Shown here: positions 49,208 through 59,201 of the stretch, piece after piece
Position numbering within the stretch: position 1 is the first letter of the stretch
Layout of the letters: each line of letters starts with the position of its first letter
Assembly: GCA_028285265.1 (NCBI GenBank)
Contig: JANQPX010000034.1
Location: forward strand, 62,001 to 126,000
Source: Geminicoccaceae bacterium
Lineage (GTDB): Bacteria; Pseudomonadota; Alphaproteobacteria; Geminicoccales; Geminicoccaceae
Direction: 5' to 3'
Length of the DNA: 64,000 nt
The notes under the pieces: model-generated
What the model was told of the DNA's origin: nothing
The model's input: the letters and a program-made list of their open reading frames with translations, nothing else
Database searches by the model: none
Position numbers and translations under genes: made by a program

Positions 49208-50515
49208 CTAGAGCATGATCCGGCGGACGTCGCCGAGCAGGTGTTTCAAGGTCGCGCAAAAACGGGCAGCGAGGGCGCCATCGATCGCACGGTGATCGTA
49301 GCTCAAGGAGAGCGGCAACATGTTCCGAGGCTGAAACGCTTCGCCGTCCCAAACGGGGGCCATCTTCGAACGCGTAACGCCGAGGATCGCGACCTCGGGT
49401 GCATTCACGATCGGTGTGAAACTGGTGCCACCAATCCCGCCAAGCGACGAAATCGTAAAGGTGGCGCCTTGCATATCGTGACTCTTGAGATCACCGGAGC
49501 GCGCTTTGGCGCTGAGGTCGCCCAGCTCTTTCGAAATCTCGATGATGCCCTTGCGATCGGCCTCCTTGATCACCGGCACGACCAAACCGTTCGGCGTGTC
49601 GGCGGCGAAGCCGATGTGATAAAAATGCTTCCGGATCAGCTTGTCGCCGTCCGGATGGATTGAACTATTGACCTCCCAGTGCGCCTTGAGCGCGGAGACG
49701 CTGGCCTTGATCAAAAAGCTCAAAAGCGTCACGCGATAGCCCTGCTCTTTGGCTGTCGTGTCCAGCTCCTTCCGGTAAGCGTCGATCTCGGTGATGTCCG
49801 CTTCCTCGTTATGCGTGACATGAGGGACATTCAGCCAAGAGCGATGCAGGGCCGGACCGGAGATCTTCTTAATCCGAGGCATCTCGACATCCTCGATCTC
49901 GCCGAACTTAGAAAAGTCGACGGTTGGGATCGGAGGAATGCCCATACCGGCCTCTGCGGCTGGTGCTTTCGGGGCGGCGGCTTCCGTCGCACCCTTGAAA
50001 TAGGCCGTCACATCGTCTCGAAGGATACGCCCATGACGCCCCTTACCGCTAATCTTTGCGAGGTCAACGCCGAGTTCGCGGGCAAAGGCCCGAACCGATG
50101 GCGAGGCGTGTGCTTTTGCAAAGCCGGCCTCATCGACGGAAGCGAGTTGGCCTGCGGTTGCCGATCCATTGGTGGCGGCAGGCACGGATGCGGCACTCGC
50201 GGCCGAGGCCGACGGTGCCTTCGCTTCAGGCTCTTGCACGCCGTCCGGATTCGGTGCATCGACCGGCGCACTGGTTTCGCCAACCTCCAGCATCATGATG
50301 AGCGAACCTTCGGAGACACTATCACCGGCGGCCACCTTGATCTCTACAACCTTGCCGGTGGCAGGCGACGGAACTTCCATCGTCGCCTTGTCGCTCTCCA
50401 GTTCGATCAAGCCTTCCTCTTCCTGCACTTCGTCGCCCGGCGCGACCATAATTCCGATTACCGGCACTTCAGAAAAATCGCCAATGTCAGGGACTTTGAC
50501 TTCAATCAGGGACAT
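49208..50515 (-). CDS. aceF: pyruvate dehydrogenase E2, dihydrolipoyl acetyltransferase
   Basis: One lipoyl domain (K43 in LIELESDKATMEVPSP), an Ala-rich hinge, a peripheral subunit-binding domain (ASPSVRAFARELGVDLAKISG) and a catalytic core. The core has the active-site DHRAIDGA (H408, D412) and the FTISSLGGIGGTSFTPIVN segment. It transfers acetyl from lipoyl to CoA. Many AceF proteins that pair with homodimeric E1 have two or three lipoyl domains, while this one has one and its E3 carries another. It lies between aceE and lpd. Confidence 0.95.
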   Translation of the reverse strand: MSLIEVKVPDIGDFSEVPVIGIMVAPGDEVQEEEGLIELESDKATMEVPSPATGKVVEIKVAAGDSVSEGSLIMMLEVGETSAPVDAPNPDGVQEPEAKAPSASAASAASVPAATNGSATAGQLASVDEAGFAKAHASPSVRAFARELGVDLAKISGKGRHGRILRDDVTAYFKGATEAAAPKAPAAEAGMGIPPIPTVDFSKFGEIEDVEMPRIKKISGPALHRSWLNVPHVTHNEEADITEIDAYRKELDTTAKEQGYRVTLLSFLIKASVSALKAHWEVNSSIHPDGDKLIRKHFYHIGFAADTPNGLVVPVIKEADRKGIIEISKELGDLSAKARSGDLKSHDMQGATFTISSLGGIGGTSFTPIVNAPEVAILGVTRSKMAPVWDGEAFQPRNMLPLSLSYDHRAIDGALAARFCATLKHLLGDVRRIML

Positions 50516-50540
50516 GTCTTCAGCCTCTTCTTTTTGCCGG

Positions 50541-53213
50541 TTACGCCGTGCGCGGGTTCGCTTTTGCGGGATCGATCTCGTATTTCTGATACGCCTTCTT
50601 CAACTCGGCAGCGGTGACCGATTTTTCTTCGAAAAGAGCGTAGAGAGCGGTGGCCGCAATGTGATTGGCGTCCACCTCGAAATGACGGCGAAGCGCAACC
50701 CGGCTGTCCGAGCGGCCAAAGCCGTCAGTGCCGAGCACATGGTAAGCCTGCGGCACGAACGGCCGGATCTGCTCCGCATAGTTCTTCATGTAGTCGGTTG
50801 CCGCTATCACCGGGCCTTTGGCTCTCGCGAGACACTGCGTGACATACGCCTCGGGCCGCTTCTTCGCCGTCGGGTTCATGCGCCAAGCGCGCTGAGCATC
50901 CTGACCATCGCGGGCAAGCTCGTTAAAGCTGGTTGCCGACCAGATGTCTGACGTGATGCCAAAGTCATCCTTGAGCATCTTGGCCGCCAACATAGCCTGG
51001 CGAAGAATGGTACCTGAGCCCATCAGATTGACATGCTTCTTGCCAGGCCGGGCCGTTTTCGAGAAGCGATAGAGGCCCTTGACGATGCCGTCTTCGACGC
51101 CCTTCGGCATATCGGGATGACCATAATTCTCGTTCATGACGGTCAAGTAAAAGAAGACGTCCTCCTGATCGGCGAACATGCGCTTGAGACCATGTTGGAC
51201 GATCACAGCGACCTCATAAGCGAAGGTCGGATCATAGCTGACGCAGTTCGGAATGGTGCCGGCGAGAATGTGGCTATGGCCGTCCTCATGCTGGAGGCCC
51301 TCCCCGTTCAACGTCGTGCGTCCCGCCGTGCCGCCGACCATGAAGCCACGTGCTCTGCTGTCGCCTGCCGCCCAGGCGAGATCACCGATCCGCTGGAAGC
51401 CGAACATCGAGTAGTAGATATAGAACGGCACCATGGGCACACCATGGACGGAATAGGCCGTGGCCGCCGCTAACCAATCGGCCATGGCACCGGCCTCGTT
51501 GATGCCTTCCTGAAGAACCTGGCCCGACTTGCTCTCCTTATAGAACATGAGCTGATCGGCATCTTCGGGTTTGTAGAGTTGGCCTTTCGGGCTGTAGATG
51601 CCGAGCTGGCGGAACATGCCCTCCATGCCAAAGGTGCGGCTTTCGTCCGGGACGATTGGCACAACATGCTTGCCAATCTTCTTGTCACGACAGAGCGTGT
51701 TGAGCACACGAACAAAAGCCATCGTTGTCGAAATCTCGCGATCACCGGTCGACTTCAACAAGGTCTCAAAGGACGACAACTCAGGCACGTCGAGCTTGGG
51801 CGCATCTCGCCATTGGCGCACCGGAAAGGCACCGCCAAGCTTGGTCCGATGGCTTTCGAGGTAGGCGCGCTGCTCCTTGGTGAGCTCGACATAAGGCGCT
51901 TTCGAAAGATCCTCATCAGAAACCGGAATCTTGAAGCGATCGCGAAACGCGCGCAGCTGATCCTCGGCCATCTTCTTTTGCTGGTGGGTGATGTTCATGC
52001 CTTCGCCGGCTTCACCCATGCCATAGCCTTTGACCGTCTTCACAAGGAGGACCGTCGGCTGCCCCACCGTGTTGGCGGCCCGATGCATGGCGGCGTAGAC
52101 CTTGTGCGGATCGTGGCCGCCTCGCTGCAAATGCCAAATATCCTCATCCGACATATCAGCGACCAGCGCTTTGGTCTCGGGGTAGCGGCCGAAGAAATTC
52201 TCCCGCGTATAGGCACCGCCTTTCGATTTGAACGCCTGGTAATCGCCGTCGACCGTTTCTTCCATCAACCGGCGCAGCATCCCAGAGCTGTCCCGCTCCA
52301 AGAGCTCGTCCCAGCCCGCTCCCCAGATTAGCTTGATGACGTTCCAGCCCGCACCGCGGAATTCACCTTCAAGCTCCTGAATGATCTTACTGTTGCCACG
52401 CACCGGCCCATCGAGACGCTGCAGGTTGCAGTTCACGACAAAGATCAGATTGTCCAGATTTTCACGCGCTGCGAGGCTGATCGCGCCGAGGCTCTCTGGT
52501 TCGTCCATCTCGCCGTCGCCGAGAAACGCCCAGACCTTGCGATCCGCCATATCGATCATGCCGCGGTTGTGCATGTATTTCATAAACCGCGCCTGATAGA
52601 TCGCCGATAAGGGACCAAGTCCCATCGATACCGTGGGAAACTGCCAGAAATCTGGCATCAACCAAGGATGCGGGTAGCTCGAAAGACCATCGCCGCCGCA
52701 CTCCGCGCGGAAGTTGTCGAGCTGTTCGGCTGTCAGCCTGCCTTCCATAAAGGCGCGGGCGTAAATGCCCGGAATGGCATGGCCTTGGAAGAAAACGAGA
52801 TCACCACCATGCTCATCCGTGCGCGACCGCCAAAAGTGGTTCAGACCGATGTCGTAGAGCACGGCCGATGACGCGAAAGAGGCGATATGACCGCCGTACT
52901 CCGAGGACACTTTGTTGCGCCGAACGACAGTCGCCATGGCGTTCCAGCGATTGATGGTTCGGATACGCCATTCCAAAGCGACGTCGCCGGGATGCGGCTC
53001 CTGTTGATCGACCGGAATGGTGTTTTGATAGGCTGTGGTCGCGCCAAACGGCAAGTTGGCACCGCGGGCACGGGCTGCAGCGACCGAGCGGTCGAGCAGA
53101 TAATGAGCACGACCGCTGCCATCACGGTCGATCACGTCCTCGACCGCATCCAGCCACTCGCGCGTTTCAATCGGATCAATGTCGTGCTCGACGCCTTCAA
53201 GCCTATCGTTCAT
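50541..53213 (-). CDS. aceE: pyruvate dehydrogenase E1, homodimeric type
   Basis: The 890-residue single-chain E1 has HIASFASSAVLYDIGLNHFWR, the thiamine-diphosphate motif FLGDGEMDEPESLG then NLDNLIFVVNCNLQRLDGPV, and the transketolase-like second half with DESRTFGMEGMFRQLG and EGLQHEDGHSH. It decarboxylates pyruvate and acetylates the lipoyl group of AceF. The homodimeric AceE type is commoner in gamma- and betaproteobacteria than in alphaproteobacteria. Its place after phaA and phaB, in the same direction, links acetyl-CoA production with PHB precursor synthesis. Confidence 0.97.
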   Translation of the reverse strand: MNDRLEGVEHDIDPIETREWLDAVEDVIDRDGSGRAHYLLDRSVAAARARGANLPFGATTAYQNTIPVDQQEPHPGDVALEWRIRTINRWNAMATVVRRNKVSSEYGGHIASFASSAVLYDIGLNHFWRSRTDEHGGDLVFFQGHAIPGIYARAFMEGRLTAEQLDNFRAECGGDGLSSYPHPWLMPDFWQFPTVSMGLGPLSAIYQARFMKYMHNRGMIDMADRKVWAFLGDGEMDEPESLGAISLAARENLDNLIFVVNCNLQRLDGPVRGNSKIIQELEGEFRGAGWNVIKLIWGAGWDELLERDSSGMLRRLMEETVDGDYQAFKSKGGAYTRENFFGRYPETKALVADMSDEDIWHLQRGGHDPHKVYAAMHRAANTVGQPTVLLVKTVKGYGMGEAGEGMNITHQQKKMAEDQLRAFRDRFKIPVSDEDLSKAPYVELTKEQRAYLESHRTKLGGAFPVRQWRDAPKLDVPELSSFETLLKSTGDREISTTMAFVRVLNTLCRDKKIGKHVVPIVPDESRTFGMEGMFRQLGIYSPKGQLYKPEDADQLMFYKESKSGQVLQEGINEAGAMADWLAAATAYSVHGVPMVPFYIYYSMFGFQRIGDLAWAAGDSRARGFMVGGTAGRTTLNGEGLQHEDGHSHILAGTIPNCVSYDPTFAYEVAVIVQHGLKRMFADQEDVFFYLTVMNENYGHPDMPKGVEDGIVKGLYRFSKTARPGKKHVNLMGSGTILRQAMLAAKMLKDDFGITSDIWSATSFNELARDGQDAQRAWRMNPTAKKRPEAYVTQCLARAKGPVIAATDYMKNYAEQIRPFVPQAYHVLGTDGFGRSDSRVALRRHFEVDANHIAATALYALFEEKSVTAAELKKAYQKYEIDPAKANPRTA

Positions 53214-53292
53214 CAGTCATACCCATCCATCAACTGCTTGGCATAAGCCGGCAAACGTCATCGCAACGACGGACGCTTGCCGGCCAAAACGA

Positions 53293-54018
53293 TCAGCTAA
53301 AGAACTGCCCGCCATTTGGTGAAATCGTCGAGCCCGTGAGAAAACCCGCGTCATCAGAAGCGAGAAACACCACGCAGCGTGCGATTTCCTCGGGCTCGCC
53401 AAGGCGACCTACCGGGATTTGCGGGATGATCTTTTCATCCAGCACCTTTTGCGGAATCGCGCGCACCATCTCCGTGCCGATATAGCCCGGACAAATCGCG
53501 TTCACGGTCACGCCCTTGAACGCGCCTTCTTGAGCGAGGGCACGCGTAAAGCCAACATCGCCAGCTTTGGCAGCGGAATAGTTGACCTGACCCGCTTGGC
53601 CTTTTTGGCCGTTGATCGAGCTGATGTTGATAATCCGCCCAAACCCGCGCTCGCGCATGCCCGGGAAGATCGGATGGGTCATGTTAAAGAGGCCCGAGAG
53701 GTTGGTATCGATCACCTCCTGCCATTGCTCGCGTGTCATTTTGTGGAACATGCCATCGCGCGTGATGCCGGCATTGTTCACCAGAACCTCGACAGGCCCA
53801 AGATCGTCTTCAACATTGGCGATACCGGCCACACAAGCATCGTAGTCGGCGACCGACCACTTATAAACGGGAATGCCGGTTTCCTCTTTGAACGCTGCCG
53901 CGGCCTGATCGTTGCCCGCATAATTCGCGGCGACTGTATAGCCTGCCTCTTTCAATCCTCTCGAAATCGCCGCACCAATACCACGCGATCCGCCGGTTAC
54001 TAATGCCACCCGTGCCAT
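53293..54018 (-). CDS. phaB: acetoacetyl-CoA reductase
   Basis: A 241-residue short-chain dehydrogenase with VALVTGGSRGIGAAISRGL (NADPH motif), NNAGITRDGMFHKM, and the catalytic Ser-Tyr-Lys in INISSINGQKGQAGQ and NYSAAKAGDVGFTRAL. The NYSAAKAG motif with TRDGMFHKM is typical of PhaB and distinguishes it from FabG. It reduces acetoacetyl-CoA to (R)-3-hydroxybutyryl-CoA. It is directly downstream of phaA. Confidence 0.94.
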   Translation of the reverse strand: MARVALVTGGSRGIGAAISRGLKEAGYTVAANYAGNDQAAAAFKEETGIPVYKWSVADYDACVAGIANVEDDLGPVEVLVNNAGITRDGMFHKMTREQWQEVIDTNLSGLFNMTHPIFPGMRERGFGRIINISSINGQKGQAGQVNYSAAKAGDVGFTRALAQEGAFKGVTVNAICPGYIGTEMVRAIPQKVLDEKIIPQIPVGRLGEPEEIARCVVFLASDDAGFLTGSTISPNGGQFFS

Positions 54019-54078
54019 CACTCGTTCCCCACTCTTTGTTTGGAGATGCGCCTTGCGCGCATCTCCTCGATCAACAAC

Positions 54079-55254
54079 TCAATCGCGCTCTACACAAAGC
54101 GCAACACCCATGCCACCACCAATGCAAAGCGTCGCAAGACCCCGCTTGGCGTCCCGGCGCTGCATCTCGAACAGCAGCGTGTTCAGCACGCGGCAGCCGG
54201 AAGCACCAATCGGATGGCCGATCGCAATGGCCCCGCCATTGACGTTCACGATGTCCGGATCCCAGCCCATATCCTTGTTGACAGCACAAGCCTGCGCGGC
54301 AAAGGCTTCATTCGCCTCCACCAAATCAAGATCCCCGACCTTCCATCCGGCCTTTTCCAGCGCCTTCCTCGAGGCCGGGATCGGGCCCGTGCCCATGATC
54401 GCTGGATCAACGCCAGCCGTTGCATAGGACGCTATTCTCGCCAGGGGCTTGAGGCCGCGCTTCGTCGCTTCATCCTCACTCATCAAGAGCACCACAGCAG
54501 CTCCGTCATTGATACCGGACGCATTGCCTGCGGTAACCGTGCCTTCCTTGTCGAAGGCAGGGCGCAGCTTTTGCATGTTCTCGATGGTGGCGCCATGACG
54601 GATATATTCATCCGCGTCGACGATCGTCTCGCCCTTTCGGGTCTTGACGGTAAAGGGCGCAATCTCGTCTTGAAACTTACCCGCCTTTTGTGCGGCTTCA
54701 GCTTTGTTCTGGGAGGCCAGGGCAAACTGGTCCTGCTCATCCCTGGTTAGCTGCCAGCGCTTGGCAACATTCTCAGCCGTCGTACCCATGTGATAGCCGT
54801 TGAAGGCATCCCAAAGGCCATCCTTGATCATGCTATCGACCATTTTGAGATCACCCATCTTCTGACCCGCTCTGAGATGGGCGACATGGGGCGAGAGGCT
54901 CATGCTCTCTTGACCGCCAGCCACAACTATATCGGCATCACCGAGCTTGATATGTTGGGCTCCCAAGGCAACGGCACGAAGACCGGAGCCGCACACCTGA
55001 TTGATGCTCCAAGCAGAACTCTCTTCCGGTAAACCCGCTCCGATATGCGCCTGGCGTGCCGGGTTCTGCCCCTGCCCCGCGGTCAGCACCTGACCCAAAA
55101 TAGTCTCGGAAACATCCGCGGCCGGAATGGCCGCGCGCTCCAGCGCCGCTTTGATGGCTGTCGCGCCAAGTTCATGCGCGGGCGTGCCAGCGAATGATCC
55201 GTTGAAACTGCCGACGGCCGTTCGCGCCGCCGATGCGATCACCACACTCGTCAT
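54079..55254 (-). CDS. phaA: acetyl-CoA acetyltransferase (beta-ketothiolase)
   Basis: The 391-residue thiolase has the acyl-accepting cysteine in [12 protein letters not shown] (C88), His347 in [12 protein letters not shown] and the second cysteine in [11 protein letters not shown] (C377), the full biosynthetic set. It condenses two acetyl-CoA to acetoacetyl-CoA for PHB. The neighbours phaB and the PDH genes make the PHB role firm. It lies 54 bases after dld. Confidence 0.95.
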   Translation of the reverse strand: MTSVVIASAARTAVGSFNGSFAGTPAHELGATAIKAALERAAIPAADVSETILGQVLTAGQGQNPARQAHIGAGLPEESSAWSINQVCGSGLRAVALGAQHIKLGDADIVVAGGQESMSLSPHVAHLRAGQKMGDLKMVDSMIKDGLWDAFNGYHMGTTAENVAKRWQLTRDEQDQFALASQNKAEAAQKAGKFQDEIAPFTVKTRKGETIVDADEYIRHGATIENMQKLRPAFDKEGTVTAGNASGINDGAAVVLLMSEDEATKRGLKPLARIASYATAGVDPAIMGTGPIPASRKALEKAGWKVGDLDLVEANEAFAAQACAVNKDMGWDPDIVNVNGGAIAIGHPIGASGCRVLNTLLFEMQRRDAKRGLATLCIGGGMGVALCVERD

Positions 55255-55308
55255 GTCTCTCTCCTCGATTGGCTGCAGATTCTCAGCATGATCACCTAAT
55301 TTTTTGTC

Positions 55309-57006
55309 CTAACCAGGATCAGCCGCGACGGGAAGACGTTTTTGCTTCGACGCCTTGCCAATGCCCGGATTAAATGAGTTGGTCGGGTCAAGCTCCTCGT
55401 AAAACGATTTAAGGGCTGGCTTCGCCTCATAGAGATGACCAACATTGTGCTCGGCCGGATACTCCGCCCCGCGTTTGTCCAGCAGGTCGAGCATTTTTTG
55501 TTTGATCAGCTTCGGATCGGCCCCCCTCTTTACGATGTAGTCCTGATGGAAGACGTGGCAGAAGAAGTGTCCATAATAGAGCTTGGCGACAAGATCCTTC
55601 TCGATGTCCTCGGGCAGCGTCTCCAGCCAGTTTTGGTCATTGCGTGCCAACGCGATGTCCAGTGCGATGACATCTTCGACCTCATTGGCATGCACTGCGT
55701 GGTAACGTACAGCCGCGCCCGCGGCTGCAAAGCGGTGTAGCATCGCCTTTTTGGCCTCGGCATCGGTGCAAGCAAACCAAGCATCCGTGCCCAATTCATC
55801 GGCCAGGATCGACTCGGTGGAGTCCGCCGCACCGTTGCCGACCTTCAGGATCAGATGATGCTCATAGCGCGCGTGCCAGTCCAAGATCCGCTGTGGCAAC
55901 GGCTCAGGGATCAGGCGACTCAAGCCTTGCATCACACGATCGACGAGATTGCCCGGAAGGAAGGGCAACTTGCTCAAACGCGCGTCGAGAGAACCCTTGA
56001 TTGCGAAGAACCAAGGCAGACGATCCGTGCCAAACCAATGGATCATCATCAACGTGTCTTTGCCGTACTTGCGCGCGACATCAAAGAGCTTTCGGTGCAC
56101 ATACTCGCCGCTGATCGGCAACTCGGTGCATTCCGTCAGCATGCGGCGGCGCAGGGTGGTCAGATCTGCCGGGTCATTGGTGCCGATATAGTACACCCGC
56201 GCGCCCTCAATGGCGGCATATGTATCGAGGCGAACCGCGAAAACCACCAGCCTGCCGGCAGAGCCAGACGCCTCAAACAGCCGGTCCGGATCAGCATTGT
56301 AGCGCGAGGGTGTTGACGCTGTGATATCGCGGACTTTGTCCGCATATCCCTCGTCCGAGGCACGGCCTACCCCATCGCTGATATCCGCTTCCGTGAACTG
56401 GCCGTTGTCAAGCCGTTCCAAGATTTCCTCGGGTGTGTTGCCCAGGGCGATCCCAAGGTGATTGACCAGTCGCAGCACCCCATCTCTGCCCACCTGTGCA
56501 TAAAGCGCAAGCTCGGTGTAGGCGGGCCCTCGCTGTACCAAAGATCCGCCAGAATTGTTGCACACGCCGCCAATGATTGACGCGCCAATACTGGAAGAAC
56601 CAATGACCGAGTGCGGCTCTCTGCCCAGAGGCTTCAGAATTCTCTCCAGCTGATAGAGCGTACCACCCGGGTGGCTGACGATCTGATGCCCATCTTTGAG
56701 TACATGGATCTTATCCAGACGCAGCGTGCTGATGATCACAACATCGCGATCATAACTACCCTTCGGCGTTGAGCCCTCAGTAAGGCCCGTGTTCGCCGCC
56801 TGGGTGATGATGATCTTGTCGGCGGCAACACAAACTTTCACGACATTCCAGAGTTCGAGAAGTGTGCCCGGCACGACCACAGCTAGGGCCTCCCCTTCGC
56901 CGGACCGGAAGCCCTTTCTGAAGCGCTCGGACTGATGAGGGTTGGTCAGGACATGTCGACGCCCGACGATCGCCTTTAGATCTTCAATGAACGGATTGGT
57001 TGCCAT
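55309..57006 (-). CDS. dld: quinone-dependent D-lactate dehydrogenase
   Basis: The FAD-binding PCMH domain includes ITQAANTGLTEGSTPKGSYD, IVSHPGGTLYQLERIL, GSSSIGASIIGGVCNNSGGS and VQRGPAYTELALYAQV. The C-terminal membrane-binding half has WFACTDAEAKKAMLHRFAAAGA and ENxG-type residues near the end (VGHLYEAKPALKSFYEELDPTNSFNPG contains the family tail). This is the E. coli Dld type, which passes electrons to quinone. ATG 57006 (MATNPFIEDL) is preferred to 57027. It oxidises D-lactate to pyruvate, and LutABC in the same operon would handle L-lactate. Confidence 0.93.
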   Translation of the reverse strand: MATNPFIEDLKAIVGRRHVLTNPHQSERFRKGFRSGEGEALAVVVPGTLLELWNVVKVCVAADKIIITQAANTGLTEGSTPKGSYDRDVVIISTLRLDKIHVLKDGHQIVSHPGGTLYQLERILKPLGREPHSVIGSSSIGASIIGGVCNNSGGSLVQRGPAYTELALYAQVGRDGVLRLVNHLGIALGNTPEEILERLDNGQFTEADISDGVGRASDEGYADKVRDITASTPSRYNADPDRLFEASGSAGRLVVFAVRLDTYAAIEGARVYYIGTNDPADLTTLRRRMLTECTELPISGEYVHRKLFDVARKYGKDTLMMIHWFGTDRLPWFFAIKGSLDARLSKLPFLPGNLVDRVMQGLSRLIPEPLPQRILDWHARYEHHLILKVGNGAADSTESILADELGTDAWFACTDAEAKKAMLHRFAAAGAAVRYHAVHANEVEDVIALDIALARNDQNWLETLPEDIEKDLVAKLYYGHFFCHVFHQDYIVKRGADPKLIKQKMLDLLDKRGAEYPAEHNVGHLYEAKPALKSFYEELDPTNSFNPGIGKASKQKRLPVAADPG

Positions 57007-57016
57007 GTCTGCCTCA

Positions 57017-59080
57017 CTAGAACGCAACGGAAGGAAGCCAAGTGGCGAGCTCGGGAAGGAAGAACACGATCGCCAGTCCGATCAGCTGCAGGATGACGAA
57101 GGGAATGACACCCTTGTAGATGTCGGTGAGCTTCACCTCGGGCGGACAAACGCCTTTGAGATAGAACAGTGCGAAGCCAACCGGTGGCGTCAGGAACGAC
57201 GTTTGCAGCGTTACCGCGACCAGGATCACGAACCAGACCAGCGTCGGCTCGTCCAGCACCTCGAAGCCCGGAACGTCGAGGCCAAGACCCGCCACGATGG
57301 GACGCATCAAAGGAAGCACAATCAGGGTGATCTCAATCCAGTCCAGGACGAAACCCAGGAGAAACACGATGAACAGGATAAAGATGACCGTGCCTTCCGG
57401 CCCGAAGCCGGTAGAACCGATCATGGTCTCGATCAGCTCATCCCCACCGAGTTCGCGAAGGACATAGGAGAACGCTGTGGCGCCTAGAAAGATCGCGAAG
57501 ATATAGGCCGTCGTGTTAAAGGTCGAAATGCAGACGTTCTTCAATTTCTCGAGGTTGAGTTTGCCGTAAGCCAACGCCAGCAAGGTCGCGCCGATCGCGC
57601 CGACGCCGGACGCTTCGGTCGGCGTTGTGATACCGGCAAAGATCGAGCCGAGCACGGCAAGGATCAGGGCAATCGGCGGGAGCACCGCGATCATGACGTC
57701 CTTGACCGCCGCCCAGTCCGGTGCCCTCGCATCATCAGGAACGGGCGCGGATGCCGGGCTGACCATCCCGACGGCCAGGAGATAGATCAGGTAGAGGCCA
57801 CCGATCAGCAGGCCGGGAAACAGGGCGGCCATGAACAAGTCGCCGACCGAGAGCGCCATCTGATCGGCCATAATCACCAGCATGATCGATGGTGGAATCA
57901 GGATGCCGAGTGTGCCCGAAGCCGCAATCGTGCCCGTCGCGAGTGGCTTGGCATAGCCCTGCTGCATCATCGCCGGCAAGGAGAGCACGCCGAGTAGAAC
58001 GACAGACGCGCCAATGATGCCAGTGGAAGCGGCGAGAATGATGCCAATCGCGGTGACGGTGATGGCAAGGCCGCCGCGCACCGTACCGAAGAGGCGCTGC
58101 ATGGCGTTCATCAGCCGCTGAGCAACACCTGATTCATCCAACATCAGGCCCATGAAGATGAACATCGGAAGGGCGACGAGCACAGCGTTGGACATGACCG
58201 CATAGACGCGATTAACAACGGCGCCAAGCGTCAGGTAGTCCAGACCGGTCAGCGTTTCCTCGAGACCAGTCCAGTTCATCAGCCCGTTATCGAAGAGATA
58301 GGCGATGCCACAATAGAGCACACCGGTGCCGGCCAGTACCCAAGCGACCGGAAACCCGGTGAACAGTAGCCCGATGAAGGTTAGGAACATAGCGACAACC
58401 AGCTTTTCTTCGGTCGTCTCTACGAGGCCAGCAAGCAGCACGGCGACCAAGGCGAAACCCGCCAGTACGGCCAGCACGGTGAGAAGGCCGCGGCCCTCTG
58501 TCCTCGGTGCCGCATAGATCGCGTGAACGTCATGGATCAGACGAGCGGCGGCCGCAATCGCCAGCAACACAAAGCTGATGGGAATGATGGCCTTGAAAGC
58601 CCAACGTGCCGGTAGGCCGATCGGGCTGTCGGAGCGCTCATTCACCCGGTAGGATTCAGCGAAATAATCGTAGCCTTGATCGACCATCAAATAGATGAAG
58701 GGCACGAGAAGAGCGAGAATGCCGATGATCTCGATCACCCGCTTAGCGCTATCGTGCAAACTCAGATGCAGGATATCGACACGAACATGGCTGTCTTTCA
58801 CCATGGCGTAGCTAAGGCCTACCATGGTGGTCAGGCCATAAAAATGCCACTGGATCTCATCCAGTTTCGGATAGTTGATATCGAACAGGTAACGAAGGGC
58901 GACCTGCGCGATGATGGCGATGATCAGCGCAACATTGGCCCACATCACGGTCTGGCCGACAATGATCACGAAGCGATCGAGTCCTCGCGCGATCGGCTGA
59001 CGATCGCTGTCCTCGTGTTCAAGCACCTGCTCGAAGGCTTCGACGGGATCAATGGGCTGCTGATGGGTCGTATTCGACAT
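57017..59080 (-). CDS. TRAP transporter fused DctQ-DctM permease
   Basis: Residues 35-200 form the four-helix small DctQ part (LIIAIIAQVALRYLFDINYPKLDEIQWH). From about 230 onward lies the large DctM part, with helices including FTGFPVAWVLAGTG, ALPMFIFMGLMLDESGVAQRL, GTLGILIPPSIMLVIMADQ and FLTPPVGFALFYLKG. Fused QM proteins are a known variant. ATG 59080 follows GAGGAGG. It is a Na+-driven secondary transporter that works with the periplasmic binding protein encoded next door. Lactate or pyruvate is the likely cargo, judged by the operon. Confidence 0.93.
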   Translation of the reverse strand: MSNTTHQQPIDPVEAFEQVLEHEDSDRQPIARGLDRFVIIVGQTVMWANVALIIAIIAQVALRYLFDINYPKLDEIQWHFYGLTTMVGLSYAMVKDSHVRVDILHLSLHDSAKRVIEIIGILALLVPFIYLMVDQGYDYFAESYRVNERSDSPIGLPARWAFKAIIPISFVLLAIAAAARLIHDVHAIYAAPRTEGRGLLTVLAVLAGFALVAVLLAGLVETTEEKLVVAMFLTFIGLLFTGFPVAWVLAGTGVLYCGIAYLFDNGLMNWTGLEETLTGLDYLTLGAVVNRVYAVMSNAVLVALPMFIFMGLMLDESGVAQRLMNAMQRLFGTVRGGLAITVTAIGIILAASTGIIGASVVLLGVLSLPAMMQQGYAKPLATGTIAASGTLGILIPPSIMLVIMADQMALSVGDLFMAALFPGLLIGGLYLIYLLAVGMVSPASAPVPDDARAPDWAAVKDVMIAVLPPIALILAVLGSIFAGITTPTEASGVGAIGATLLALAYGKLNLEKLKNVCISTFNTTAYIFAIFLGATAFSYVLRELGGDELIETMIGSTGFGPEGTVIFILFIVFLLGFVLDWIEITLIVLPLMRPIVAGLGLDVPGFEVLDEPTLVWFVILVAVTLQTSFLTPPVGFALFYLKGVCPPEVKLTDIYKGVIPFVILQLIGLAIVFFLPELATWLPSVAF

Positions 59081-59201
59081 CGTGTGCCTCCTCTTGAGGC
59101 GGCGTTCGGGCCGCATTGTTCCTTCCGCCTTTTGAGGCGGTTATCAGTCCGTTTTTTCAGATGGCGGGCGGCTTTGAGGCCGCCCGCTGCTCAGGGAAGC
59201 G

